DNA of 11,133 bases from Thermococcus sp. (GTDB lineage: Archaea; Methanobacteriota_B; Thermococci; Thermococcales; Thermococcaceae), in contig JALVUT010000173.1 of the NCBI GenBank assembly GCA_027035445.1, positions 1 through 11,133 of the forward strand, read 5' to 3'. Made by a program: the position numbers and the translations under genes. The notes beneath the pieces were generated by a model, which made no database searches, was not told the DNA's origin, and was given only the letters and a program-made list of their open reading frames with translations. Of this stretch, positions 1-6,146 are shown piece by piece (the first letter of the stretch is position 1; each line of letters begins with the position of its first letter).

Positions 1-1
1 T

Positions 2-1294
2 ACAGCCGGGAGCAACTTCGCCCTCTTCATGAGGAAGCTCGACAGAAGGGCCGAGATAACCGTCATAGGTAAGGAGCCCACGATGCAGTATTCCCCGTGC
101 ACCCTGCCACACGTGATAAGCGGCACGATCGAGAAGCCGGAGGATGTAATCGTCTTCCCTAACGAGTTCTACGAGAAACAGAAGATCAACCTCATGCTCG
201 GCACTGAGGTTCAATCAATCGACCGTAAGAGGAAGGTCGTGATCACCGATAAGGGGGAAGTTCCCTACGACAAGCTTGTCTTAGCGGTCGGCTCCAAGGC
301 CTTCGTCCCGCCGATAAAGGGCGTTAAGAACGAAGGAGTATTCACGCTTAAGAGCCTCAACGACGTGAGGAAGATAAAGGCTTACATTACCGAGAGGAAG
401 CCGAAGAAGGCCGTCGTCATCGGTGCGGGACTGATAGGTCTCGAAGGTGCGGTTGCCTTCAGGGAGCTTGGTATTGATGTCCTCGTCGTCGAGATGATGG
501 ATCGCCTCCTCCCAACAATGCTCGACAGGGATACGGCGAAGATTGTCCAGAGGCACCTTGAGGAGCACGGGATCGGGTTTAAGTTCAACGCTGGGGTCAG
601 CGAAATAGTGGGAAGCCCCGTAAAGGCCGTAAGGATCGGCGAGGAGGAGACTGGAGCTGATCTGGTTCTGGTCGCAACAGGGGTGAGGGCCAACGTCGAT
701 CTCGCCAGGGAGGCGGGACTCGAGGTAGGAAGGGGAATAATCGTCAACGAGTACCTCCAGACGAGTGATCCGGACATCTACGCCATAGGCGACTGTGCCG
801 AGGTCGTGGATGCCGTCACAGGGGAGAGAATCCTCAGCCAGCTCGGAACAACAGCCGTCAGAATGGCCAAAGTTGCGGCCGAGCACATAGCGGGGAAGGA
901 CGCCGCCTTTAAGCCGGTCTTCAACACAGCCATAACCGAACTCTTCGATCTTGAGATAGGCACCTTCGGAATGACCGAGGACTGGGCCAAGAGAAAGGGG
1001 CTTGAGATAGCGGTCGGCAAGTTCAAGGGCTCGACCAAGCCCGAATACTATCCGGGAGGAAAGCCGATAACGGTTAAGCTCATCTTCAGGAAGGCTGACA
1101 GAAGGCTCATCGGCGCGCAGATAGTCGGAGGCGAGCGCGTCTGGGGCAGGATAATGACGCTCTCCGCTTTAGCGCAGAAGGGGGCAACGGTTGAGGATGT
1201 CGTTTATCTTGAGACTGCCTACGCACCTCCTATAAGCCCGACGATAGACCCGATAAGTGTAGCCGCTGAGATGGCGCTGAGGAAGTTCAAGTAG
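2..1294 (+). CDS. NADH oxidase / CoA-disulfide reductase-type flavoprotein (5' end outside window)
   Basis: Member of the FAD-dependent pyridine nucleotide-disulfide oxidoreductase family. The frame is open from base 2, before the first ATG at 29, and the N-terminal FAD-binding glycine motif is missing, so the gene starts upstream of the window. Counting from the ATG at 29, the motif YSPCTLPHVISG holds the single redox cysteine (C24) typical of CoA-disulfide reductases and single-Cys NADH oxidases. An NAD(P)H-binding Rossmann motif GAGLIGLE lies at 132-139, the second FAD motif YAIGDCAEV at 251-259, and a C-terminal dimerisation domain at about 295-421 contains the conserved segment ETAYAPPISPTIDPI. 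Family members in Pyrococcus/Thermococcus act in the cytoplasm on NAD(P)H with oxygen, CoA disulfide or sulfur/polysulfide as acceptor; the sequence alone does not tell which. The family assignment is firm and the substrate is not. Confidence 0.93.
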   Translation, partial: TAGSNFALFMRKLDRRAEITVIGKEPTMQYSPCTLPHVISGTIEKPEDVIVFPNEFYEKQKINLMLGTEVQSIDRKRKVVITDKGEVPYDKLVLAVGSKAFVPPIKGVKNEGVFTLKSLNDVRKIKAYITERKPKKAVVIGAGLIGLEGAVAFRELGIDVLVVEMMDRLLPTMLDRDTAKIVQRHLEEHGIGFKFNAGVSEIVGSPVKAVRIGEEETGADLVLVATGVRANVDLAREAGLEVGRGIIVNEYLQTSDPDIYAIGDCAEVVDAVTGERILSQLGTTAVRMAKVAAEHIAGKDAAFKPVFNTAITELFDLEIGTFGMTEDWAKRKGLEIAVGKFKGSTKPEYYPGGKPITVKLIFRKADRRLIGAQIVGGERVWGRIMTLSALAQKGATVEDVVYLETAYAPPISPTIDPISVAAEMALRKFK

Positions 1295-1306
1295 TTTTCT
1301 TTTCTC
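1295..1306 (+). terminator. T-rich transcription stop after the flavoprotein gene
   Basis: Directly after the TAG stop the + strand reads TTTTCTTTTCTC. Archaeal RNA polymerase terminates at oligo-T tracts without needing a hairpin, so this tract probably ends the flavoprotein transcript. Assignment is by sequence pattern only. Confidence 0.5.
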
Positions 1307-1454
1307 TCACATTTCAGCGGGCTTTGAGATTCATTTGAATGTTGGATCATAAAATAATGCAGTTAAGGACGAGAAAGGAGAGGAACGTTTGGGTGGTCGG
1401 GGGAATATAGCACAACACTTTTCAATTATCCCACGACTGCAATTATGTGAGATT

Positions 1455-2309
1455 ATGTGGAGGTCGTATGTTGAGTTACTAAAGCCAAAGTTCATAATTC
1501 CCTCGTTAATATCGGGTTTAGTAGCCTCAATAATTGCGAATTATCACCATGATGGAGCTTGCATTTCCTTCTCTCTCTTAACCGTCCTTCTGATAATAGC
1601 ACTTGTAACTGCTGCAGGACTTGTTATTAATCAGTGTTATGACTACGAGCTCGATGTTTCCTCGAGCAGGAATGATCTTCCACTGGTTAGGGGTGAAGTT
1701 GAGAGAAAAACTGCCGCTTTCATAGGGTATGGACTCTTTGTCCTGGCTCTTCTTCTTGCGTTCATGATTTCAAAGGGTGCCCTCTTTTTAACTGCAGTTG
1801 CATCTTTGCTGGCCATAGCTTATTCAGCGCCTCCGCTACGCTTTAAAGCTCGACCTTTCTTTGATTCATTTGTAAACGGAATAACTTACGGCCCGCTTTC
1901 AATGTCTCTTGTTTTTGCTTCTCTTGGATTTCCTATTAAAGAGGCACTTGTTTATTCGCTTCCTTTTCTAATTGGCCTCTCAGCTGGACACATGCTCCTT
2001 GCTGTGCCGACGATTGAAGAAGACAAGCGCTTTGGAGTTGTAACATCAGCTGCTTATCTTGGTAGAGAAAGAGCCATAAAGCTTGGGATGGGCCTTTACG
2101 CCTTGATGTCATGCATGGTTGTGATTTACTGTCTCTTTGGGCTTTTTCCACTTGAATCTCTTACCTTTCTGCCGTTAATGGCATACATAGAATTTCAGTT
2201 TTGGAGATGGCTTGGAGGTGCCGAGAAAAAGGAAGTTTTTAGGAAGATGGAAGTTGCATTCCTGTTGATGGCCCTTGTTTTCCTGTTGCCTTTTGTGCAT
2301 GGCGTTTAA
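1455..2309 (+). CDS. UbiA-family membrane prenyltransferase paralogue
   Basis: Polytopic integral membrane protein of the UbiA prenyltransferase superfamily, 284 aa from the chosen ATG. The first prenyl-diphosphate/Mg2+ motif is clear: NQCYDYELD (N59, D63, D67), followed by the family's basic RNDLPLVRGEV segment. A typical YSAPPLRFK loop follows. The second Asp motif region reads PTIEEDKRFG: the last Asp is kept (D190), but where many relatives have the first Asp of DxxxD this protein has Thr (T186). About eight hydrophobic helices are visible. UbiA enzymes join polyprenyl diphosphates to lipid or aromatic acceptors; the archaeal housekeeping member makes the diether lipid precursor DGGGP. 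This copy need not be that enzyme. Start choice: ATG 1455 begins MWRSYVELLKP, the usual N-terminus for the family, after a weak GTGAG. A TTG at 1389 with a better GGAG would add 22 residues. Codon use is visibly more A+T-rich than in the flanking metabolic genes, which may point to acquisition. The acceptor is unknown. Confidence 0.85.
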   Translation: MWRSYVELLKPKFIIPSLISGLVASIIANYHHDGACISFSLLTVLLIIALVTAAGLVINQCYDYELDVSSSRNDLPLVRGEVERKTAAFIGYGLFVLALLLAFMISKGALFLTAVASLLAIAYSAPPLRFKARPFFDSFVNGITYGPLSMSLVFASLGFPIKEALVYSLPFLIGLSAGHMLLAVPTIEEDKRFGVVTSAAYLGRERAIKLGMGLYALMSCMVVIYCLFGLFPLESLTFLPLMAYIEFQFWRWLGGAEKKEVFRKMEVAFLLMALVFLLPFVHGV

Positions 2310-2353
2310 GTTTCACAGTCTTAAAACCTGCCTGTGGCTCAGACCATACCGTA

Positions 2354-2390
2354 AGCTTAATAAACATTAGTCAACCTATTAATATTGACC
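2354..2390 (+). promoter_or_regulatory. Candidate promoter of the protease cluster
   Basis: The gap between the prenyltransferase and the first cluster gene holds two A+T-rich TATA-like stretches, CTTAATAAAC (about 2356-2364) and CTATTAATATTG (about 2376-2387). Either would place the transcript start some 55-80 bases before the ATG at 2463, giving a leadered mRNA. No clear BRE is visible, so this is a tentative call. Confidence 0.35.
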
Positions 2391-2450
2391 AAGATTTACC
2401 AAAGGAGTGAACAATACTGAACTGAAACAGAAACAATAAATGCGATCCGA

Positions 2451-2457
2451 GAGGTGA
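2451..2457 (+). promoter_or_regulatory. Ribosome binding site deciding the start at 2463
   Basis: GAGGTGA matches the archaeal 16S anti-Shine-Dalgarno complement and sits five bases before ATG 2463. An in-frame GTG at 2454 lies inside this site and is therefore very unlikely to be the start codon. Confidence 0.75.
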
Positions 2458-2462
2458 GAAAT

Positions 2463-3248
2463 ATGAAGCTTGAAAACGTTTATCCTGCCTCCTATAGTGG
2501 TCTTCCGGGAATTTTGAATTCGCTAGGAACGATATTAATGGTTGTTGCGATGTTTTTCAGCATATCAGGAAATCCAGAGCTCGGATTCGCAACATTTTGG
2601 ATTGCCTGGGCTTTACTCCTCATCTCAGTTGGAAAGGAAGTTGAAGCCAAAAATGGAAAGCTGATTTTAAAGTACGGCTTCCCAAAGCCACTCATAAAGA
2701 TCAAGATCTCAGAAATTAAAGAAATAGCGGATATAATGAAGCTCAGAAAAGGGAGAATATCGAGGTATTTCAGGCAAGCTCTCGTCGTGCCAATCTTAAT
2801 TCTCATCCTGCCTTATGTTTACATTTTCGCGAAAGGCATAACGATTCCGCTAAGATACGTTGTATTTTTACTGCTCCCGGCTTTCGTGGGCATAATGATC
2901 ATTCTATACTTCATGATGACGCTCTCCAATTACAGGGAATTTTTAAAGAGAGCTACCATCATTGTGGCGGTCGTTCTGGCGGTTCTCCTTCTAATGATTC
3001 TGGTAATCTTCAGGCCCACCGGGAACGTGCTCCTACTTCTTGTTATGACCTCTCTTCTTTTAGTAATGAGCTTTGCCCTCCTTATGTCCATAAACCTTAA
3101 GCGTAATGTGGTGCTCATAGAGACGGACAAGGGATGTTATGGGTTGATTTGCTCTGGTGACCGCAATGGAACTATTAAGGAGCTCCTAATGGTAATGAGG
3201 AAGGAGGCACCTGATAAACATCCACTGAAGGTGGCTCAAAATGTTTAA
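2463..3248 (+). CDS. Six-helix membrane protein with possible split PH-like domain
   Basis: 261-aa integral membrane protein not recognised as a named family. Hydrophobic helices are visible at about 17-35, 41-58, 107-124, 128-152, 164-183 and 188-210. A hydrophilic segment between helices 2 and 3 (about 60-92: EAKNGKLILKYGF, then alternating Lys/Ile and an Asp-ending SEIKEIAD) and the C-terminal tail (about 213-245: RNVVLIETDKGCYGL followed by SGDRNGTIKELLMVM) have the strand-turn pattern of the PH-like domains found in prokaryotic membrane proteins. The two halves could pack together on the cytoplasmic face. This fold reading is inference. The 3' end overlaps the downstream regulator gene by eight bases (3241-3248), so the two are probably translationally coupled, and a membrane partner that senses a signal for that regulator is a reasonable idea. 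It is the first gene of a six-gene cluster with two M48 proteases. Coding region and topology are secure; the function is unknown. Confidence 0.85.
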   Translation: MKLENVYPASYSGLPGILNSLGTILMVVAMFFSISGNPELGFATFWIAWALLLISVGKEVEAKNGKLILKYGFPKPLIKIKISEIKEIADIMKLRKGRISRYFRQALVVPILILILPYVYIFAKGITIPLRYVVFLLLPAFVGIMIILYFMMTLSNYREFLKRATIIVAVVLAVLLLMILVIFRPTGNVLLLLVMTSLLLVMSFALLMSINLKRNVVLIETDKGCYGLICSGDRNGTIKELLMVMRKEAPDKHPLKVAQNV

Positions 3249-3636
3249 ACTGCCTGACAGAATGGAGGAAATTTGGCTCTTAAGGGCTAAGGGTCTCAGA
3301 GAAGTTGAGATAAGCCAGAGGTTGGGCATATCCAAGCAGGCAGTGAATAAAGCCCTGAAAGATGCCAGAGCAAAGCTCTTCGAGATGTTTTTCAGTTTGG
3401 CCGAAGTTTTTGGCTTTGAAGTGGTGAGAATCAACGTTGAGAAAGGCTTCATGGTGGCGAATGCGAAAATAGGGAAGGAAATAAAAAGGGTTTACTTTTT
3501 CTATATTCCTAAAATGGGGGTTAGAGCATTCTTTGAAGGTTCTGAATTCCCGGAATATTTGCTCAAACATGCATTGGAGATTGGGCTGACGAAAAACTTA
3601 AATGGAAAGGAACTCCTCCAGAGAGTAGAAAGATGA
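3241..3636 (+). CDS. Helix-turn-helix transcriptional regulator
   Basis: 131-aa probable DNA-binding protein. Residues about 10-46 form a helix-turn-helix of the sigma-70 region 4 / LuxR / Tfx type: LRAKGLREVEISQRLGISKQ is followed by a recognition helix with QAVNKALKDARAKL. The remaining part (about 50-131, including KGFMVANAKIG and VYFFYIPKMGVRAFFEG) is a compact alpha/beta domain I cannot name; it may bind a ligand or partner, or mediate dimerisation. The ATG at 3241 has AGGTGG at about 3229-3234 and overlaps the end of the membrane-protein gene. A later ATG at 3262 would cut the N-terminus by seven residues and is less well placed. Overlap with a polytopic membrane protein suggests a regulator/membrane-partner pair controlling this cluster, possibly autoregulatory. 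DNA-binding is well supported; the target is inferred. Confidence 0.85.
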   Translation: MFKLPDRMEEIWLLRAKGLREVEISQRLGISKQAVNKALKDARAKLFEMFFSLAEVFGFEVVRINVEKGFMVANAKIGKEIKRVYFFYIPKMGVRAFFEGSEFPEYLLKHALEIGLTKNLNGKELLQRVER

Positions 3637-3657
3637 AATTAATCTCATGAACCCTAG

Positions 3658-3664
3658 AAAGGTG
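3658..3664 (+). promoter_or_regulatory. Ribosome binding site deciding the start at 3671
   Basis: AAAGGTGG lies six bases before ATG 3671. The earlier in-frame ATG at 3647 has no comparable site, so 3671 is the better start of the small membrane protein. Confidence 0.6.
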
Positions 3665-3670
3665 GCGGGA

Positions 3671-3856
3671 ATGGACTGGGAGCAATTCAAAGAAAATGTA
3701 AGAAAGGATCCGCTTCTCATGGCAGGGATTATACTGGTGGTGTTGGGTATAGTTTTGACCGCGTTTACCTGGATGTGGATGGGTGTCCTCCTGATTTTTG
3801 TAATCCTGCTGATGGGGGGGAGAGGAAAAGTGGGAAATGAAAAAGAGGTGGGTTAA
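3671..3856 (+). CDS. Small two-helix membrane protein
   Basis: 61-aa protein starting MDWEQFKENVRKDPLL, with a charged amphipathic N-terminus, two hydrophobic helices at about 14-33 and 35-50 separated by the turn TWMWMG, and a short basic/acidic tail (GGRGKVGNEKEVG). I do not recognise a family. The preceding regulator gene ends 34 bases upstream. The TAA stop (3854-3856) is followed immediately by the ATG of the first M48 protease in the same frame, and the ribosome binding site of that protease (GAGGTGG, 3846-3852) lies inside this gene. A tiny membrane protein directly before a membrane protease could be an accessory subunit, inhibitor or adaptor; this is inference from position only. A run of seven G (3814-3820) lies near the 3' end. 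A start at 3647 would give 69 aa. Confidence 0.7.
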   Translation: MDWEQFKENVRKDPLLMAGIILVVLGIVLTAFTWMWMGVLLIFVILLMGGRGKVGNEKEVG

Positions 3857-5017
3857 ATGAACATCCTTGCCTTTATCGTGCCAGTTCTCTCGCTGATAAT
3901 TCCCCCGCTGATTATGAGGCACTATTCCAGAAAAATCCTTGGGGAGGATGTTCCAAAGGAGAATAAGATCCACAAAGGGGCCAAAGTGATGATTTTATGC
4001 ATCTTCCTGACGGCGGTCATTTACATCTTTTCCCTTATATTCTTGGGGTTATTCGAAAAAACTATGGAATTTGTAAGCGCCCACGTGACTAATGTCTTCC
4101 TCGGCGCCATCGTTTTTGCAGGGGTTCTCTTTCTGCCCCTTTTAATATCGCTGATGTTCACCATACTGGAGGCATCGAGGATAGAAGTTGAGGTCAAGGG
4201 GCTTAACGTGGAAACCCCGGAAGTCGTTAAGCAGATACTGAAGGTCTTTGCTATCACTCTCGTTCCCGGGTTGCTCTGGATTGCAGTCTATGTACTCCTG
4301 CCGGGGGGCATAAAGAAAAACACGCCCGCCGAGATGGGGATATTTGCCGCTTACATCCTCACCTTTTTCGCCCTCGCACCTTACTGGACAAGGCTTTTTG
4401 GGAAGAGAAGACCACTGGAAGAACCCCTTAGGAGCGAACTTTTGAAGTTCTGCGAAAGCATGGGCTTTAAAGTTAGGGACATACAGGTGACCGGAAAGAA
4501 AAAATACAAGGTAGCCAATGCCGGAGTTACGGGCATAATCCCGGGATACAGGTACATCTTCGTAACCGAATATATGCTCGAAACCTTTGGGCCGGAGGAG
4601 ATTAAGGCTGTGATAGCCCACGAAATAGGACACATTAAGGGGAAGCACCTCTGGATAAACGCCGTGATTGCCATAGGCTGGTTCGCCTTCTGGATGGGCT
4701 TGGTGTTTCTTTTGGTCAAGCTCAACGTGAATTTTCTCTCTCCGGCAGTGTTTTTTGGTGCCTTCCTCTTGGCTTACATCGTTTACTTCATCTTTATCCA
4801 GGGCAGAATATCGATGAGGAACGAGTTTAAGGCTGACGAATACGCGGCGAAGGTTGTAGGAAAGGAGACGGTAATAAAAACTCTTGAAAAGCTCGCCGAG
4901 GTGAATCTGACACCGAAAAGAACCGGGAAGCTCTTCAGCTTTTTGAGCCTTCATCCATCAATCGAGGAGAGGATAAAACACCTTGAGGAGGGGGGAGATT
5001 GGTTCTATACTTCATAA
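3857..5017 (+). CDS. M48-family membrane zinc metalloprotease (first of tandem pair)
   Basis: 386-aa integral membrane endopeptidase of family M48 (HtpX/Ste24). The active site is intact: HEIGH at 255-259 supplies two zinc-binding His and the catalytic Glu, and RNEFKADEYA at 321-330 supplies the third zinc ligand (E323). The family's C-terminal HPSIEERIKHLE follows at 366-377. Five hydrophobic helices precede the active site (about 3-20, 43-66, 79-104, 128-150, 157-176) and two follow (about 266-289, 295-316). This seven-helix arrangement resembles Ste24 more than the shorter four-helix HtpX. M48 membrane proteases cleave misfolded membrane proteins or specific precursors. ATG 3857 is preceded by GAGGTGG and abuts the TAA of the small upstream gene. 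The 3' end overlaps the second M48 gene by 19 bases. The catalytic class is certain; the substrate is unknown. Confidence 0.93.
   Translation: MNILAFIVPVLSLIIPPLIMRHYSRKILGEDVPKENKIHKGAKVMILCIFLTAVIYIFSLIFLGLFEKTMEFVSAHVTNVFLGAIVFAGVLFLPLLISLMFTILEASRIEVEVKGLNVETPEVVKQILKVFAITLVPGLLWIAVYVLLPGGIKKNTPAEMGIFAAYILTFFALAPYWTRLFGKRRPLEEPLRSELLKFCESMGFKVRDIQVTGKKKYKVANAGVTGIIPGYRYIFVTEYMLETFGPEEIKAVIAHEIGHIKGKHLWINAVIAIGWFAFWMGLVFLLVKLNVNFLSPAVFFGAFLLAYIVYFIFIQGRISMRNEFKADEYAAKVVGKETVIKTLEKLAEVNLTPKRTGKLFSFLSLHPSIEERIKHLEEGGDWFYTS
4985..4996 (+). promoter_or_regulatory. Strong internal ribosome binding site and G-run at the M48 junction
   Basis: GAGGAGGGGGGA lies inside the last codons of the first protease gene, seven bases before the TTG start of the second. 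It serves as the ribosome binding site that makes TTG 4999 credible. It also forms a homopolymeric run of six G (4990-4995) that in the upstream reading frame reads G GGG GGA. Confidence 0.65.
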
Positions 5018-6144
5018 CCACTGTTCTCTCGATAATCGTTCCGTTCATGCTGATGAGGCACCTCGGAAGGAAGCTCCTTAGGAAGGAGATAAAAACCGAC
5101 GAGAAAACCTATGCCCTCGTGAGGATTGGAATAATATGCATAGTCTTAGGCATTGGGATGTACCTTCTGCCGGCCCTGATGCTGGGAGTATTTGACCGGT
5201 GGATGAAGTTCGTAAACGGCCTGAACCTGCCAGCTTTAATTGGGGCGATTCTGTTTGCAATTCCTCCCCTCATCCCATTGTTCCTGTCCGCTGGACTCGT
5301 GCTGGCAGAGGCAATCAAGGTCAATGCTAGAATCAAGGAAAAGGAAGTTAAAAGGAAACGAGCAATCGTGTTCGTCGTTCTGTTCTTCGCCTACATCATA
5401 GGGCCGATACTGGGCTTCTCCTTCATCTGGGGAGCGCTCTTCGTTTATCTGCCAAAATCCCTCACGTCAAAGACGTGGCTCGATTTCCTTATGTATGCCT
5501 CCCTGATACTCCTGATTTTCATCGTCTACCCGAAGCTCATCGCGAGGAGGAGAACCTACCGGCTGGAGGGGAAGCTCAGAGAGGAACTCCTGAAATTCTG
5601 TGCGGAACAGAAGATTTACATTAGGGATGTACTCGTCGAGAAGAACACCAAGAAGGTTGCAAACGCCATGGTAGCTGGAATACTCCCCGACAATCGCTAT
5701 ATAATCCTGACTGAAGGTCTCTTGGAGAACCTCGACAAGGACGAAATAAAGGCGGTAATGGCCCACGAGATAGGCCACATAAAGGGAAAACACCTCTGGA
5801 TAGACGCTTACCTGAGTATCGGATGGTTCGCCTTCTGGTTGGGGGTGGTTTACCTCTTCGGAAGGCTCGGCATTCCTGTCCTCTCCTCACCGGATTCTTT
5901 TTTGGTGGTGTTTTTGGGTGCTTTGCTAACGTATGAGTACGTCATAGCGGCCAAAATAGCCCTTAGAAACGAGCTTAAGGCCGATGAATACGCAGCAGGG
6001 ATAGTGGGAAGGGAACCGACGGCACGGGCGCTTGAAAAACTCGCCGAGCTTAATTTGATTCCAAAGAAAACGGGCAAATTGTTTAACGTCCTGACATCTC
6101 ACCCTTCCATTGAAGAGAGGATAAAGCACGTCAAGGGGGTGTAA
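4999..6144 (+). CDS. M48-family membrane zinc metalloprotease (second of tandem pair)
   Basis: 381-aa paralogue of the preceding protease, clearly from tandem duplication. Shared blocks include KFC-x(6)-RDV-like residues before the catalytic domain, KVANA, DEIKAVMAHEIGHIKGKHLW, IGWFAFW, RNELKADEYAA, LEKLAELNL, KKTGKLF and HPSIEERIKH. The active site is intact (HEIGH 256-260, third ligand E325 in RNELKADEYA). The N-terminal half has diverged much more than the catalytic half, but keeps about five helices, again with two after the active site. The start is TTG 4999, supported by the GAGGAGG site and by the N-terminal alignment (MVLYFITTVLSIIVPFMLMR against MNILAFIVPVLSLIIPPLIM at the start of its neighbour). 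The 19-base overlap indicates translational coupling. Two active paralogues kept side by side may act as a heteromer or have divided substrates; that is inference. Confidence 0.92.
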   Translation: MVLYFITTVLSIIVPFMLMRHLGRKLLRKEIKTDEKTYALVRIGIICIVLGIGMYLLPALMLGVFDRWMKFVNGLNLPALIGAILFAIPPLIPLFLSAGLVLAEAIKVNARIKEKEVKRKRAIVFVVLFFAYIIGPILGFSFIWGALFVYLPKSLTSKTWLDFLMYASLILLIFIVYPKLIARRRTYRLEGKLREELLKFCAEQKIYIRDVLVEKNTKKVANAMVAGILPDNRYIILTEGLLENLDKDEIKAVMAHEIGHIKGKHLWIDAYLSIGWFAFWLGVVYLFGRLGIPVLSSPDSFLVVFLGALLTYEYVIAAKIALRNELKADEYAAGIVGREPTARALEKLAELNLIPKKTGKLFNVLTSHPSIEERIKHVKGV

Positions 6145-6146
6145 AG

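Noticed and set aside
2454..2454. GTG 2454 as start of the six-helix membrane protein
   Set aside because: This GTG is part of the GAGGTGA ribosome site that serves ATG 2463.
4142..4954. Long minus-strand open frame opposite the first M48 gene (270 codons)
   Set aside because: It lies wholly antisense to a gene with intact catalytic motifs, has a low-complexity composition without any recognisable domain, and no ribosome site; it is a shadow of the protease codon pattern.
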